From Halichondria panicea (Eukaryota; Porifera; Demospongiae; Suberitida; Halichondriidae), in the NCBI RefSeq assembly GCF_963675165.1, contig NC_087379.1, positions 3,845,442 through 3,909,441 on the forward strand: 64,000 nt of DNA, written 5' to 3'. Shown here one piece after another: positions 9,667 through 21,315 of the stretch. Under the pieces are notes generated by a model. The model was not told the DNA's origin. It did not search any database and was given only the letters and a program-made list of their open reading frames with translations. The translations under genes and the position numbers were made by a program. Each line of letters opens with the position of its first letter. Position 1 is the stretch's first letter.

Positions 9667-12600
9667 ATGTCTAAAGCTACTAGGAGGCAAAGTTATGTGT
9701 CAGTTGAAGATGAAAAGCAAAATTTGGTGGTGAGTTGTAGATAGGGTTCCAGTATAATCATTGATACTCTATAGCTATGGAGGCATATTAAAGTAGAAGG
9801 GCATGCAAGAGAAAGGGAGTATTGTATTTACCGTAATACCTAGATTTAAGGCGACCCTAAAAATAATTATGCGACACCCAGGAGCTTCAGCAATTTTCTG
9901 ACCTCTAAAAATAGCGACAGCTGCGTTGACAATTATTTTTTAATGTCGCGTTCTGTAAATGTAGCCACTCCCTAGCCTCGATTGTAGCCCACTGGAAAAT
10001 CTGTGTTTTAATTAAGTAGACTATATAAATTTACCTCCAATTAGATGCGACCTCTAAATATGCGACACCAGGTCTTCAATATAATGTTTTAACCTCCAAA
10101 AGAAGCGACCTCTGGCTTCGAAAAAGTGTCGCTTTAAATCGAGGTCTTACAGTACTCGTTTTGGCGATAAGTATTTAATACGAAGCCAGAGGTCGCTTCT
10201 TTTAGAGATCGATTGAAGCCCTGGTGTCGCATATTTAGAGGGTCGCATCTAATTGGAGGGTACGTGTAGCTCTACACTACTACAGAGTCTACTTGCCTCG
10301 ATTTCAGGCCGCTTAATTTTCCAGTGGGCTACAGTCGAGGGGCAAGGGAGTGGCTACATTTACCTCTATTTAGGACGTGACATTAAAAAATAATTGCAAA
10401 CGGAGCTGTCGCTACTTCTAGAGGTCAGAAAATTGCCTGAGCTCGAAGGTACTAGGTGTGGCATATTTAGAGGGTCACCTTAAATCGATGTCTTACGGTA
10501 CTAGTCACACGTGAATGTCTGGAGCTAAGAGAGATTCTTCTGTCTATGCCTCTCATCAGCTTGCAGCATCACAAAACAAGCAGGCCAGTCGGGGCAAGGT
10601 ACTTCAAATAGTTCTTTATAGTACTAGGAAGCTATACACAGACTTCTCTGAATAACAAGTAACGAGTAATTTAGTCTAAATTTGCCTGATTCAGTAATAT
10701 TTGTGCTTGCGTGATGTTGTCCGCCCCCCATTGGAATTAAGGCTACATGTATGTCAATTTACATGTACATGTAGAATGTGGTCAATAAAACAATTGTCAA
10801 CTTCGGCAATCACTACTTTTTAGAGGCCAGAAAATTGCCTAAGATCGAAGGTGTCGATAATTTGAGTACCGTATAACTGGAAAATTTATAAACACCAACC
10901 AAATTTTCCAGTTATACGTACATGTATAATTTTTTTATGCTGGCCAAGAAAAGTAATCAAATTCCTACAAAGCCACTTCCTCTCCTTGTTCATTGCTTGA
11001 AGCCTCTGTAGGAGGCGCTAACCCTACGTGAGCGTCAATGTTTTGGCTCCCCCCTAACTATAAATTATAGTCTGCTCTATTGGTGTAGGGTCGATCGATC
11101 TTGATAGCTTAATCTCAAGACATGCCTATTATTAGCCTGTTATTCAACCTTTGTTGATATCCAGCATTAAACAGCATAATGCTAAACTTCGCTATGCCCC
11201 CACCACGAGCACAACATGCACATCCCTTTGACGTCACATTGTAATGGCCACATGAACTTAACACTTATATAGTCTAGAATCCATCCTTGTCAAGGAGATG
11301 ATTAAGGATATCCCCTAATTCGTATGAGAAAGTACCCATAAGGCTTACTGATGTCTAACTCTGTATTACTATACTGACGTGTACATGTACATTATTACAA
11401 AAGCCATATACCTACCCTGAATAGTCCAATGCTCAAATTGAAAAGAAAAGAGAGAAGAGAAAGAAACTGAAGAGCTACATGTAGCTACCAGCTTCAGATA
11501 CAAAAGGCACTGCGAAATCACAGATCACAGCTAGCCAACACAAAGATGTACATGTATTACATAATGATGTATGTATGTGTATATGTACATATAACAGTCG
11601 CACTTATCCTGTACTCGTCCCACACCAGGGTACATGAAGGTACTCCTGCCCATGCCTATGTCCAAATGCACCATGCAGCACGCAAGCAGCACACATGCAA
11701 GCAGCAAATTAATGCCAGATATGTGCAAGATGCGAGTGATACATGTGCTGCATGCGTGCTGCATTTTTGTAAGGGTGTACATTTGTATAATTGTAGGTGC
11801 TCATTATGTCAGAAAAATCGCTATTATGCTCGAAATTATGCCAAGTTCTATCTCAATGAAAATAATATGTACATGTTAGTCTTGTGCAGCTACAGCTGGG
11901 CTAATAGTCATGTGAACATAATTATAGGAACATTTTGAGAAAGTACAAGGAAGGATTGATGATTTTCTGAAGCAAGGAAAGGTATAAGTACATACGTAAT
12001 AGAGTGTGTGTGTTGTTTACAATGGATGTGATTTTAATGTAGAGCTTAGTTCTAGTACTGAAGAAACGTGTGACTGTGGACAAGGATCATGTGAAGAATG
12101 TTCAGAAAATGGTGCAATCAATCCATGATGATGGGCAAACAAAACACATGAAATTTCAGGGGTAAATACATGTATGATGTTATATAATCTGTTTTTCAGC
12201 TGCTTTTTACAGTTCCTTAGATTCTTCATGGAATGGAATAAAAGAGCAACTAACATCAGAAGCAATGCAAACTTCCCGTATTGCCTCTACTTTAGAGTTG
12301 CAGGCACTACAGCCCCTGCAAACCTTTCTGATCAACGATCTTGAGAAGAGGTTTAGAGTCACAGTCAGTGATAGTAGGAAACTTCTTAAGGACTACTTCA
12401 CAGCAAAAGCAGCACTGCAGAAGAGTAGAGATAAGTACTTTAGGTATTCAGGGCAAAAACTACCGCGTACATGTTAACTTTTGCGAATGTGCCAAATCAG
12501 GCAAATTTGTGTGGCATGTTTAATTATGTTTGATGCGTGCAAAGCAGTGTAATATAATACTGTAGCTGTTGTGTATAATACATTATTATATACTTGTAAT

Positions 12601-15600
12601 GCACTGGTGCTCATGTGTACAGTGTAGTTGGAGACTGGGAGGTTGTGATGTTAGAGCTGTACCATGAGCAAGGGGATTCTTGGAATCCTGCCCCAGGCAA
12701 TAAACTTCACGATCGTGAAGCGCAGCTTAGTCGCAAAGTACAAGAGAGCAAAGAGGACTATGAAACAGCTGTGCAATACCTCAACCAATTACAGCAAGAT
12801 GTTTTTACCAGTCAACTCCCTGGGGTAACTTATGTTCATAGGCAAACAGGCAGTAATGTTTAGCCATGCAACCATTGGGTTTGTTTTCAGTATAATAATT
12901 GTGTTATTTCTAAGTGCCTATATATACATGTACAGTATGCTTGTGTAGGTACTGGACATCCTTCGGACAACTGCTCAAAACATGGTGGCCGTAGTAAACA
13001 ATGCACTTAAGTGTTTTACAGATATGCAATCACAGTTAATGCTTGGGAATGGATTGAAGGTGGGTATAAGTACATTGACCTTATTTGCTATAGACGTTTT
13101 TAATGAGCTATATCCGTGTCTCCGTGGTACTCACTAGCTATGACTGGAATTGTTATGTTCTCTGTAACTAGATGTATTAATCCTAACCCTGTGCCATATC
13201 ACACATAGTTACAATTATCATTAACCGAGATGCGCCACAGTGCCACTAGTTATAATAGTCGCTCAATTAGGTAGACCATGCATGTGTAGTAAGTTTCTCG
13301 GTTGTATAATAGAGTGTATAGTGACTGAGGCATACATGTATCACTAATAGTAATACCCATGCAGGCACAGACCCACAGGTCAGTAACCCAGTTAGCAACC
13401 AGTGGGGAGGTTATTTCATTGGGTACACAACTCATTTACTAGTGTCCACACCAGAGCCTGAGTACGCAAATTCCTTTTAAAGAATGGATAGCTTCAACAC
13501 AACAAGTTAGTTATTATAGTGCAAAGAAAACAAGCACGCAAAAGCTAACATGTAGCTAAATGCTGCTTTTATTTGAGGCACGACAGTACACATTTTTGAT
13601 GGGCCTCGACTCCAGTCGTCTTAACTGACTCCACTGTGCTCCTAGTCCCAGTGTGTGTGCACTGGACCACTGCCGTTTTCAAAGCCTTATTTTCATTTTT
13701 ACTTATAAGTAAATGGAAACTAAACTACATAAAATTAGTGTAGTTTAGTTTCATGCCGCTAGGTCTCCATGTTCATACATACTACTGCTGTACTTGTACA
13801 ACACTAGTTGTGACAATAATACGACGGCATAACACCGCCGAGTGTTTAGCACTTCAGTGCTCTACTTATTATTCATATCTACATGTATTCAGGGTGCACA
13901 GAGTCATGATCAATTCAATGCTGCTGATTATTGTCAAACAGTGATCTTTTGTAATGTTGAGTATGGCTCCATTCCCTTGCCGACATGTCACGAGTTTCAG
14001 GAATACCTCTACAAGGTAGGCACCTCTACTAGGGCTTATGGTATGCAAATTACCTATTATTTGTGTTCAGGATGAGACGCTAATGATTCAAGCTCGGAAA
14101 GTTCAGTACATGTGCATGAGCAAGTTGAGCCCAAAAGAGTTAGCCAGCAGAGCACATCAGTTCTTAGCAGATGGGGACAAGAAAAAACAGCATTCCAACA
14201 ACAAAGGGCTCTCTTCCACTCAAGAAGGTGTGTGAAGCAATTAAGAACGTGCAGTGTTTGTATCCAGGTTTCACACAGAGGGGGGGGGGGGGAGGATTCT
14301 CCTCCGGATTAGTAGCTTACTCAATTTTAATCTCATGCTCACCTGCAGGTTATAATTATGTACTCCGAAATTATGCTTTCCAGGTCTGTTGTATTAACAA
14401 TTGAGAATGTATTTGGGTCTCCCAAAAAGCCACCCTCCCCCCCGTGTGCTTCCTAGGCATGTTTTGCTTCAGTCAATAAGTATTGAAAGATATGCATAGA
14501 TTGATTTTGATTGATTGATGCATAGATTGATTCTACTTACATGTACTTTATTACATAATTATGCCTCGGTGTGCACATGCGCAAGCAAGGTATATGATAG
14601 TGTGTTTGTCCATATACATGTAGATATTACAGTAATGGTAAGAGGGATTGGAATTGGAAACACTCCTCGTTATAGGGTGTGGCTTGTTAGTGCTTTTGAA
14701 AGACTTTCTTGTGACAGAGTTCGAGTTTGTGCAAGTGAAAAGAACTTTTCACTACCAACTACAATGAACTACATGTAAAAGTTGTTGAATTACATAGCTG
14801 GGGCTAATAAACGCCTATGCAGCACAATGAAACATGTAGTAGCCGCGGCAAGCATACCGTATATACATGATCAGAGGCCACTTTTGTATAAAGGCTGCAC
14901 TGAAGTAGTAGCCTCCATACAGCTCATCTTCAGTGAAATAGAAGCCGCTCCAAATAGTAGCGTCAGTGAACTTTAAGGCTATAATTATGTCTCTGCACGT
15001 GGCAGCTATATTGATACTGATATCTACGGTAGCAACTAGCTAGGTATAGCAGCTTGTTAGTGCTCTTTCACTCATGGCAGAGTTCGAGTTTGTGCACATA
15101 AAAATAAATTTTGATGACAAACTGAAGGTTGTTGAATTAGCTTTCAAGATTCACAGTTAAAAAATGAGGTATTGGGTTTAGGCATCCATTTCGCTAGGGT
15201 GACCAGATTAACGAGTTTCTGATTTGTGGCAAGAATTCCCATGTAATAACTCTTTGTTGCCTGGAAAGCAGACAGTTTTACTTTCAGCTTTGATCGACTC
15301 ACACGTACTCAACTCTTACAGTGCCAGTACGCCATTAGGTCACCGTCTACAGTGCCATAATTATGCACATCAAATACTGGCATCTGAAGAGCCTTGAGGC
15401 TAAATGCAACAAAGGCTTGCAATAACTCACTATCTACCCTAGTACTCAAAATTCGTATCAGAGGCCAGATACATGTATGCTACATGACTGACACAATAGA
15501 ATCCAGTTTGTGCAGAAGTCAACACTTTTGCGTCTAAAACAGCACTTTCGTTTGCTAAGTGCAAGCATTAATTAGTTTTGAGTTACAGGGTGTCGATGTG

Positions 15601-18600
15601 CCCTCCTTGGTGCATGTACGTTTCTACTGATATTATATGTATATGTACAGATCAGGGATATTCTGCACCCATGTTCAGTTTCTTTTTGGGTCCTTCTCAA
15701 ATCCATTCTTGACTGCTTGGGCTCCTTTCTGCTGCTGCCAGTACGTATATGGCGCTAGTTTGATTCCTGGTATATACATGTAGCGAGCCATCATTAATTT
15801 TATATATACATGCATGTATGTACTTATAATTATGCTTCATAATTTGTGCACTTTTAGAATAATTAATGTTAGGTACATGTACATGTATAGCTATAAACAC
15901 AAACGTTCGGTATATCTTTTATGTAACTTAATTTGTTTCTTCAGTAGGGAGCAGGCTGCTGATCGAACTCTGCCTTGAGTATCTAATGCGACCCGTTGCT
16001 CTTAAAGAGGAGGGTCTATTTAGAGTGTCTGGTGATTCTGCTGTTATGAAGTCTCTCCATGCTGATTTCATGTCAGGAAGAGCCACAGGAGAGTTTCTAA
16101 AGTGAGTCACAATAGTGGAAACCATGGAAGGGTATAACTGGAGCCCAAGAACGTGTTGTTATAATAATTTTTACTGATACCTGTCCGCCTTGAACCAGCA
16201 GCAAATGTAGCTGGCCGATGCACTCTATACAGTAGAAACATGCATCAATTTACGTGACCTTGTGACGTCCTCGCACAGGTTTTCACCACAATTGTTAACT
16301 GATTTTGCATGACGCCCTTTACAAAATTGTCAGTAGCACTTAATGATCGATATACGTAAGTAATCAGTTTGTCCTTATATGAAAAGATCGAAGGCTGAAA
16401 TTTCTTGTACATGCATGTATAGCCATGCAGGAATCGTTTACGGTTGTTTATTGTTATGAATATGAATGTTCATGCCCATATACAATGCATACTCTAGCCT
16501 CCTGCAGAGGCCTCTTGAGAAGAAGGCCTGCTACTGAACAGAAAAAATATCCTGAATCGATATGTACATGCAGACAAAGATTACAATTCATAATATTGAG
16601 TTGATACACAGAGCTGTATATAGCTATAGCTAAAATGTATATAGCTAGCTAGCGACAGAGTTGTAGGTGTGTAGCTCTTTTCTTTCTGGTGGATCAAGTC
16701 TACATGTAGACTTTCACCAAGGTTACTGTTACGTGTAGATGAGCTTGGCCCGTCCATCTAGGCTAGTTCACTCTGTTCGGATGATGGTCATCCACACTGT
16801 TTTCAAGCTGCGGTATACGCATGCGCAAGCGAGGTATACTGTAGTGTGTGTGCGTGTGTGTCTGTCTAGGTTGCTACAGCTGCTCAGGGATCAATGAACA
16901 ACAGTAGACTCTTGCTATTTCGGCTCTCTGAAGTATGGTCACCTCGATATACCGGCCATTTGGCTTGGCACGGAATGCTAGCTATAATTATGTTTACTGC
17001 ACAAAACTCACTCTGAAGTACGGCTACTCACTATTCCGTATACGAGCCAGTGCTATAAGGATACTATTTTTGGCTGTAAGATCTCTATAAACAAGATCTC
17101 TTCGAGTCGCCCTCCATTAAGTCTTCAGGCAGTCAAATACTGGTCAGAAAGACGACCTGGAAGCTATTCAGTCAACAAAACTTGACGCCAAAATCTTCAG
17201 TTTTTTCCAGCTGATCTTAGACCACTTCATTGGATAACAAGACACATAAATAAACTCCGAATTATTATTGTAGCTAGCATTGTTTCATTATTCTCTTTTC
17301 ATTAAAATCATTGCAAGTTACAAAAATAATGTTAGTGAATAAATCTTATGAATTATTCATGACCGATTAACCTTACCGTGATTGTGTTTGATCCACCTTC
17401 AATTATTTAGGGCTGCACTGATGGATCAGCGTGACCCTAATACTATCAGTGGATTACTAAAGCTTCATCTCAGGGAACACCCATTCTTGTGTCCGGCTAG
17501 TGTGTCTGCATTGGATAAGGTCCTGGAAGAAGCAAATAGAGTAAGTTATTATTATACTGTGACTCTTTCAGTTACTATACGTGTGAGTGCGGCACGCATG
17601 CTGCATATGGAATGCCAAAACCGCCTAGCAATAAAGAGTGTAGTACCGCATGCAAAGGATACGTGCCATAGGAGATCTGATTCCTCATTACGTCTGACTT
17701 GCGTCTTTCACGCAGGAAACAACATGTATGTAAATTACGCGCATTAGGCCCACATCAAACTGTTCAGCAACTTGTATAAATGAAAGCACCGCGGGTGCTG
17801 ATGCCTCAGTGGAGGTGTTAAAGCTAAAGCTACTAGCCGTTATAGCAATAGCCTATACACACATTATCATCGGATGCATATAAATTTTGCAGCATGCAGG
17901 CAGAATCCAGAATCACAGAGAGTGGGTAATGATCGACCATGATTGTTGTTAAAAACGATTGATGCCAAAAGTCCAAGTCTTAAATCAATGGCTGCATCAG
18001 CAGAGCCTTGCAGCTCTCTTCTCACTCTTGCAGCTACCAATAGCTAGCGTTCTAGTGTAGAGCTAACTACTAAACTAACTACTAAGAGAGCTCACAAGAC
18101 TCACTCTATTGGAGAGGAAGTTGAGATAAAAGACTATTCGATCTGGCTATAGCAGCTTCTCTTCTGGCCACAGTAATAGCATAATTATTATTCATAATGC
18201 ATGTACACACGTGTCTTCACTTAATGACATCCGGAATTTGGATGGAGTCTGGTCCCGCTCTATTCATGAGCAATTAACCTTAACGTTGCTATACCACCTA
18301 CATAGTGTATTGGGATACTTCGTACAGTCATGTACATCGATACTAAAATACTAAAACAGCCGTGTATAGATGTACCATAGAAACTGAATCATTAGCGCTT
18401 ACTCAGACTATAAGCGTATCTTTATTTTAAACGCAAGCTCAACTGCAGGTTTTTTGTACTCGAATTGAAGCGCTTTTCCGATCATGCGAAGGATATTAGT
18501 GAAAATGTTGATTGATTCAGCTAACTTTGTTTATCTATTTTTATGAGCTAGCTAGCTTGTACAGTGCATGGTAGCTACATGCTGAGAGAATGTGAGGTCC

Positions 18601-19747
18601 TTTTGTTCCAGCTCCTGGTCAATATGAATGTTAATGGAACTGTAGTATGATATACATGTAGATCCATTAGGTTGCCTGCTTGCCTTGCCTGCTCACTTTC
18701 TAGCTAGCTTACGAATCTGCCCTCATCACAGAGACAGAGACATCCAGTTTCTGGGTGGGGCTTGAAAATGACTGCATTATAGGTGCATTCTCGAATATAA
18801 GCATATAGAGCTCTGCTATTGACCCTGCGATTATGTGGTTTGCATGTACACACAATTATACCCTTCGATCCCTAAGTGTGCGAATAACATTAACCCTTTA
18901 GCCTAACAAGACGAAAACTCACCAATGTCAACAAACAAGCTCTTGTTTGTATCTACACTGTCCACTCTAAAAGAGTGCCTAATGTGGGCAACTTACACAT
19001 GTATGCAAGTCTCTGATAAGACAGTTTATGTGCGCCTAATGTGATACAGTACGTAGAACCTCTATTATCCGGCCCTCCATTCTCCATTATCCGGAACCTC
19101 CATTATCCAGCTTGGCAATTTCTAATTCAGAATGGGTGTGTCCCTTAAATGCGCATGTGCATTGCAGTTGTTACTATGTTTGTCATTTAAGTGGGTGGAT
19201 CAAGGCGTGGTTTATCGATTCAATTATCCGGTTATCCGGCTTGGCTCTGGAACCAAGGTGTCCAGACAATCGAGGTTTGTACATGTAAAAATGCAGTTTT
19301 AGTTGCATGTAGCACGCATGCCGAAATCAGAAATCGTGCTGCACTTAAACTGCATTTAAATGTGTTCGCAAACATAATAATTGCACTATTATATGTGTGC
19401 ATATGCGTGCCACACTTAACATTTGTGTACACACGTACATGTACGTGCAAGCACACAATTCTTAACTTTAAATTTATGTCTTCCTTTCCTCGCAGGAAGA
19501 AATTGTACCTACTGTTCTAGGCGAGCTGTCATCCCGAGAGCTCAATGTACTAACTAACATCATGCTGCTGTTGAACACTATTACACAGACCCCATGGAAA
19601 GAGCAAAACAAAATGAGTGCTCACACATTGGGCATAGCTTGCGGACTCTCAGTGTTCCCTGATCTGAATCCTTCCAAAGCCACCCTGCTTACTGAATTCC
19701 TCACCATTAAGTATGATGACTTGGCAGGCTCACACACTCTGCTTTAA
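9667..19747 (+). CDS. F-BAR-like/RhoGAP domain protein
   Basis: Predicted GTPase-activating protein for Rho-family GTPases with an N-terminal membrane-binding coiled coil. Exons: 9667-9729, 10530-10598, 11928-11981, 12043-12161, 12213-12443, 12623-12824, 12949-13059, 13893-14015, 14071-14227, 15945-16101, 17411-17540, 19496-19747. Total 1668 nt, 555 residues, open in all junction phases. Residues about 45-330 are helical and charged (FEKVQGRIDDFLKQGK, LQPLQTFLINDLEKRF, LSRKVQESKEDYETAVQYLN) and read like an F-BAR or BAR module. Residues about 377-540 are a RhoGAP domain with EEGLFRVSG carrying the presumed arginine finger (Arg403) and KMSAHTLGIACGLSVF near the end. The start of the GAP fold (usual FG-x-L) is atypical, and no SH3 or C1 domain follows. 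The protein stops just after the GAP domain. The exact subfamily is unclear. It converges with the hydroxylase gene across 115 bp. Confidence 0.85.
9831..10152. mobile_element. 322-bp MITE, TA target duplication, family E
   Basis: Ends CCGTAATACCTAGATTTAAG and 'ttaaatcgaggtcttacag' with TA on both sides. It lies in intron 1 of the RhoGAP gene and is an inverted relative of 8839-9189. Confidence 0.75.
10156..10498. mobile_element. Truncated family-E MITE
   Basis: The interior and right end ('aaatcgatgtcttacgg', then TA) match 8839-9189. The left terminus is missing at the junction with the preceding copy. Confidence 0.6.
10869..10918. mobile_element. 50-bp hairpin MITE with TA duplication
   Basis: CCGTATAACTGGAAAATTT and its exact reverse complement surround a 12-nt loop, with TA on each side. 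The same end sequence starts 36422-36596. Located in intron 2 of the RhoGAP gene. Confidence 0.8.
13060..13892 (+). other. RhoGAP intron
   Basis: Contains a small hairpin (about 13713-13752, arms 'gaaactaaactac') and family-F fragments near 13480-13560 and 13832-13860. No exon is seen. Confidence 0.5.
14228..15944 (+). other. RhoGAP intron before the GAP domain
   Basis: Includes a G homopolymer (about 14280-14292) and a family-A left-end fragment with TG tract (about 14562-14640). The flanking exons join in frame without any extra exon. I searched here for an exon encoding the usual start of a RhoGAP fold and found none with compatible phases. Confidence 0.5.
16102..17410 (+). other. RhoGAP intron with truncated repeats
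   Basis: Carries a truncated TAGCC-family copy (about 16496-16810, starting 'tagcctcctgcagaggcct'), joined to a family-A left end (about 16811-16905) and a family-G piece (16905-17060). No exon is seen. Confidence 0.6.
17541..19495 (+). other. RhoGAP last intron
   Basis: Contains a reverse-oriented family-A fragment (about 17785-18110, starting 'tgaaagcaccgcgggtgctg') and a pogo-like MITE (19056-19279). The rest shows nothing recognisable. Confidence 0.55.
19056..19279. mobile_element. 224-bp pogo/Tc1-like MITE
   Basis: Begins GAACCTCTATTATCCGG, contains several 'ttatccgg' repeats, and ends 'gtccagacaatcgaggtttg' as a degenerate inverted end. TA is present at both borders. The 'cctctattatccgg' type end is typical of pogo/Tigger-derived MITEs. 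Confidence 0.65.
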
Positions 19748-19862
19748 ACAGTGAATGCATGCTCGTTAATTTATGCGTGTGTTAGTTTTCAATATAATTA
19801 CATCACATTTCTGGAATATTGTTTGCTCAGTAAAAATGTTATACTTTCACATAATTGTTAGT

Positions 19863-21077
19863 CTAATGGGCAATTCTCTTTTCAGAAGGAAGCTCAGGAT
19901 GCCATATGTCCATTATAAGTACTGCTCTGATTTTAGTACCACTATGAATAACTTCATGTTCCCATGAGTCGTCAAACATAATTATTTCCCCTTCCTTCCA
20001 TGTATGCCAGTCAGTTCCGACTCTTATACGTGCTCCACCGCTATGTAATAATGTTAGGTGTAATCTCAACCTCTCGTTTGATGGCCCTGTGTGAGTTCGA
20101 ATGTGTGTGCCTGGTTGAATAGCAGAAAACTTTATACTTGTGAAATCTTGCCCACACCCTCGTATGTGAGACATAGTTTTTTGAAAGTACTGTGTATACT
20201 CAGTAAACCCATAGCCTGAAGATTTAAGCCGCAGCTCAGTCCAATCACCGCCAACGTGTAAATTTTCTGTTTCTTCTGTGAACATGTATGAGCGCTCTTT
20301 TAAATTGTATAGTAACTCTTCTTTTATATCGCTGTATCCAGCTTCAAGTCGGGCTATGAATGGATATTCGGCTGTATTGTACCATGGCCTTGAAGTGAGT
20401 CCCTTGACATAACGTGACACTGGACGCTGCAATGGGTTTCCCCATAATTCTCTGTTTACTGCGTTGGCCCATAATTTTCTTGCTGCAAGCTCTTGGTTTA
20501 GAAACAACAGTGCCAATCCCAGCTGATCCACAATGAATAGATTGTTGGGTAGCAGCATAATCGCTTCCCTATATAATTCAAGCTTCTCAGTGTCTGAAAG
20601 CTTTAATTCATTTCGTTTCGTGTTGAATGTTGCTAATGCCTCTTTGTCTCTCTGCATGGCTCGCTGTAGTAACCTCAACATATCTTGTACTGTATCAGTT
20701 TTATTTGCTTCATATCCCAGATTTTCTGTATCCATAGTAATCACCTCCGGTGTTTTGAGCACCTTATTGTTGCAATTGATAAAGAAACTTGCATCTATAC
20801 GCAGTTTTTGTTTGAAATTAGACCAGGTATGCGTCATTTGTGGGAGTACTGCTGAATGCAGTTGATCAAAGCACGTTTCTTCGGAACCCCGTTTTGAAAT
20901 CTTCTTGCAGTACTTCGTTATTACCTTACATGGATTGTCTCCTTCGTTGAACACTAGGTCATTTTGTCCAGTCACAGGAACACTCAGCACTTTGTTAGTA
21001 GTCTTGTTTTGCACACAGACATAGCAGTAGCTCAATATTAGTGCTATATTACCTAGATGTAGTAGTCTAAGATGCAT
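19863..21077 (-). CDS. Aspartyl/asparaginyl beta-hydroxylase-like protein
   Basis: Single exon, 404 residues, from the methionine at 21077 (MHLRLLHLGNIALILSYCYV). A start upstream would need a non-ATG codon. Residues about 5-22 form a signal peptide or signal anchor, so the protein enters the secretory pathway. Cysteines at NPCKVITKYCKK and EETCFDQ suggest a lumenal fold. The C-terminal third is an aspartyl/asparaginyl hydroxylase domain of the 2-oxoglutarate/Fe(II) class: HTGPSN with His329, FDDSWEHEV with His374, and KIRAVLI with Arg384. This spacing equals the two iron ligands and the oxoglutarate-binding arginine of ASPH. It ends at the usual DIWHPEL. It lacks the long junctin-like stalk of vertebrate ASPH and has at most weak TPR-like helices before the catalytic domain. 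It converges with the RhoGAP gene and diverges from the unknown gene at 21316. Confidence 0.88.
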   Translation of the reverse strand: MHLRLLHLGNIALILSYCYVCVQNKTTNKVLSVPVTGQNDLVFNEGDNPCKVITKYCKKISKRGSEETCFDQLHSAVLPQMTHTWSNFKQKLRIDASFFINCNNKVLKTPEVITMDTENLGYEANKTDTVQDMLRLLQRAMQRDKEALATFNTKRNELKLSDTEKLELYREAIMLLPNNLFIVDQLGLALLFLNQELAARKLWANAVNRELWGNPLQRPVSRYVKGLTSRPWYNTAEYPFIARLEAGYSDIKEELLYNLKERSYMFTEETENLHVGGDWTELRLKSSGYGFTEYTQYFQKTMSHIRGCGQDFTSIKFSAIQPGTHIRTHTGPSNERLRLHLTLLHSGGARIRVGTDWHTWKEGEIIMFDDSWEHEVIHSGTKIRAVLIMDIWHPELPSEKRIAH

Positions 21078-21315
21078 CTTCACTTTCTCAGCACTAGCTA
21101 TAGGTGGTACTCTTGCATCCACCTCAACAGGTGTGTATGTTTTGAGGGGTGTAACTGATAAAATCAGGATCTGTAATTATACAGATTGGATTCATTTGTT
21201 GACAGCCTCTCTATCACACTCAGCACTTCCTCTTGCAGTCTATGAATTTAGTTTGTGCTGGACTCTAGTCTAGAGCTTAAGAAAATAGCTAAGTATAGGT
21301 AGCCATTCTACCAAA
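21078..21315. promoter_or_regulatory. Short divergent intergenic region
   Basis: 238 bp lie between two divergent start codons. A 5' untranslated exon of the hydroxylase gene could extend here. No core promoter element is convincing. Confidence 0.35.

Noticed and set aside
11546-11938. 130-codon open frame on the plus strand
   Set aside because: Low-complexity CAT/ATG-rich text opposite and overlapping other open frames, with no family motif. The real exon here is 11928-11981 in another frame use.
15681-15743. Possible extra RhoGAP exon between tracts resembling splice sites
   Set aside because: Its length (62 nt) breaks the frame, and in the required phase the peptide is hydrophobic and unlike a GAP domain.
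20533-20865. 110-codon plus-strand frame
   Set aside because: Antisense to the hydroxylase coding sequence; composition explained by that gene.
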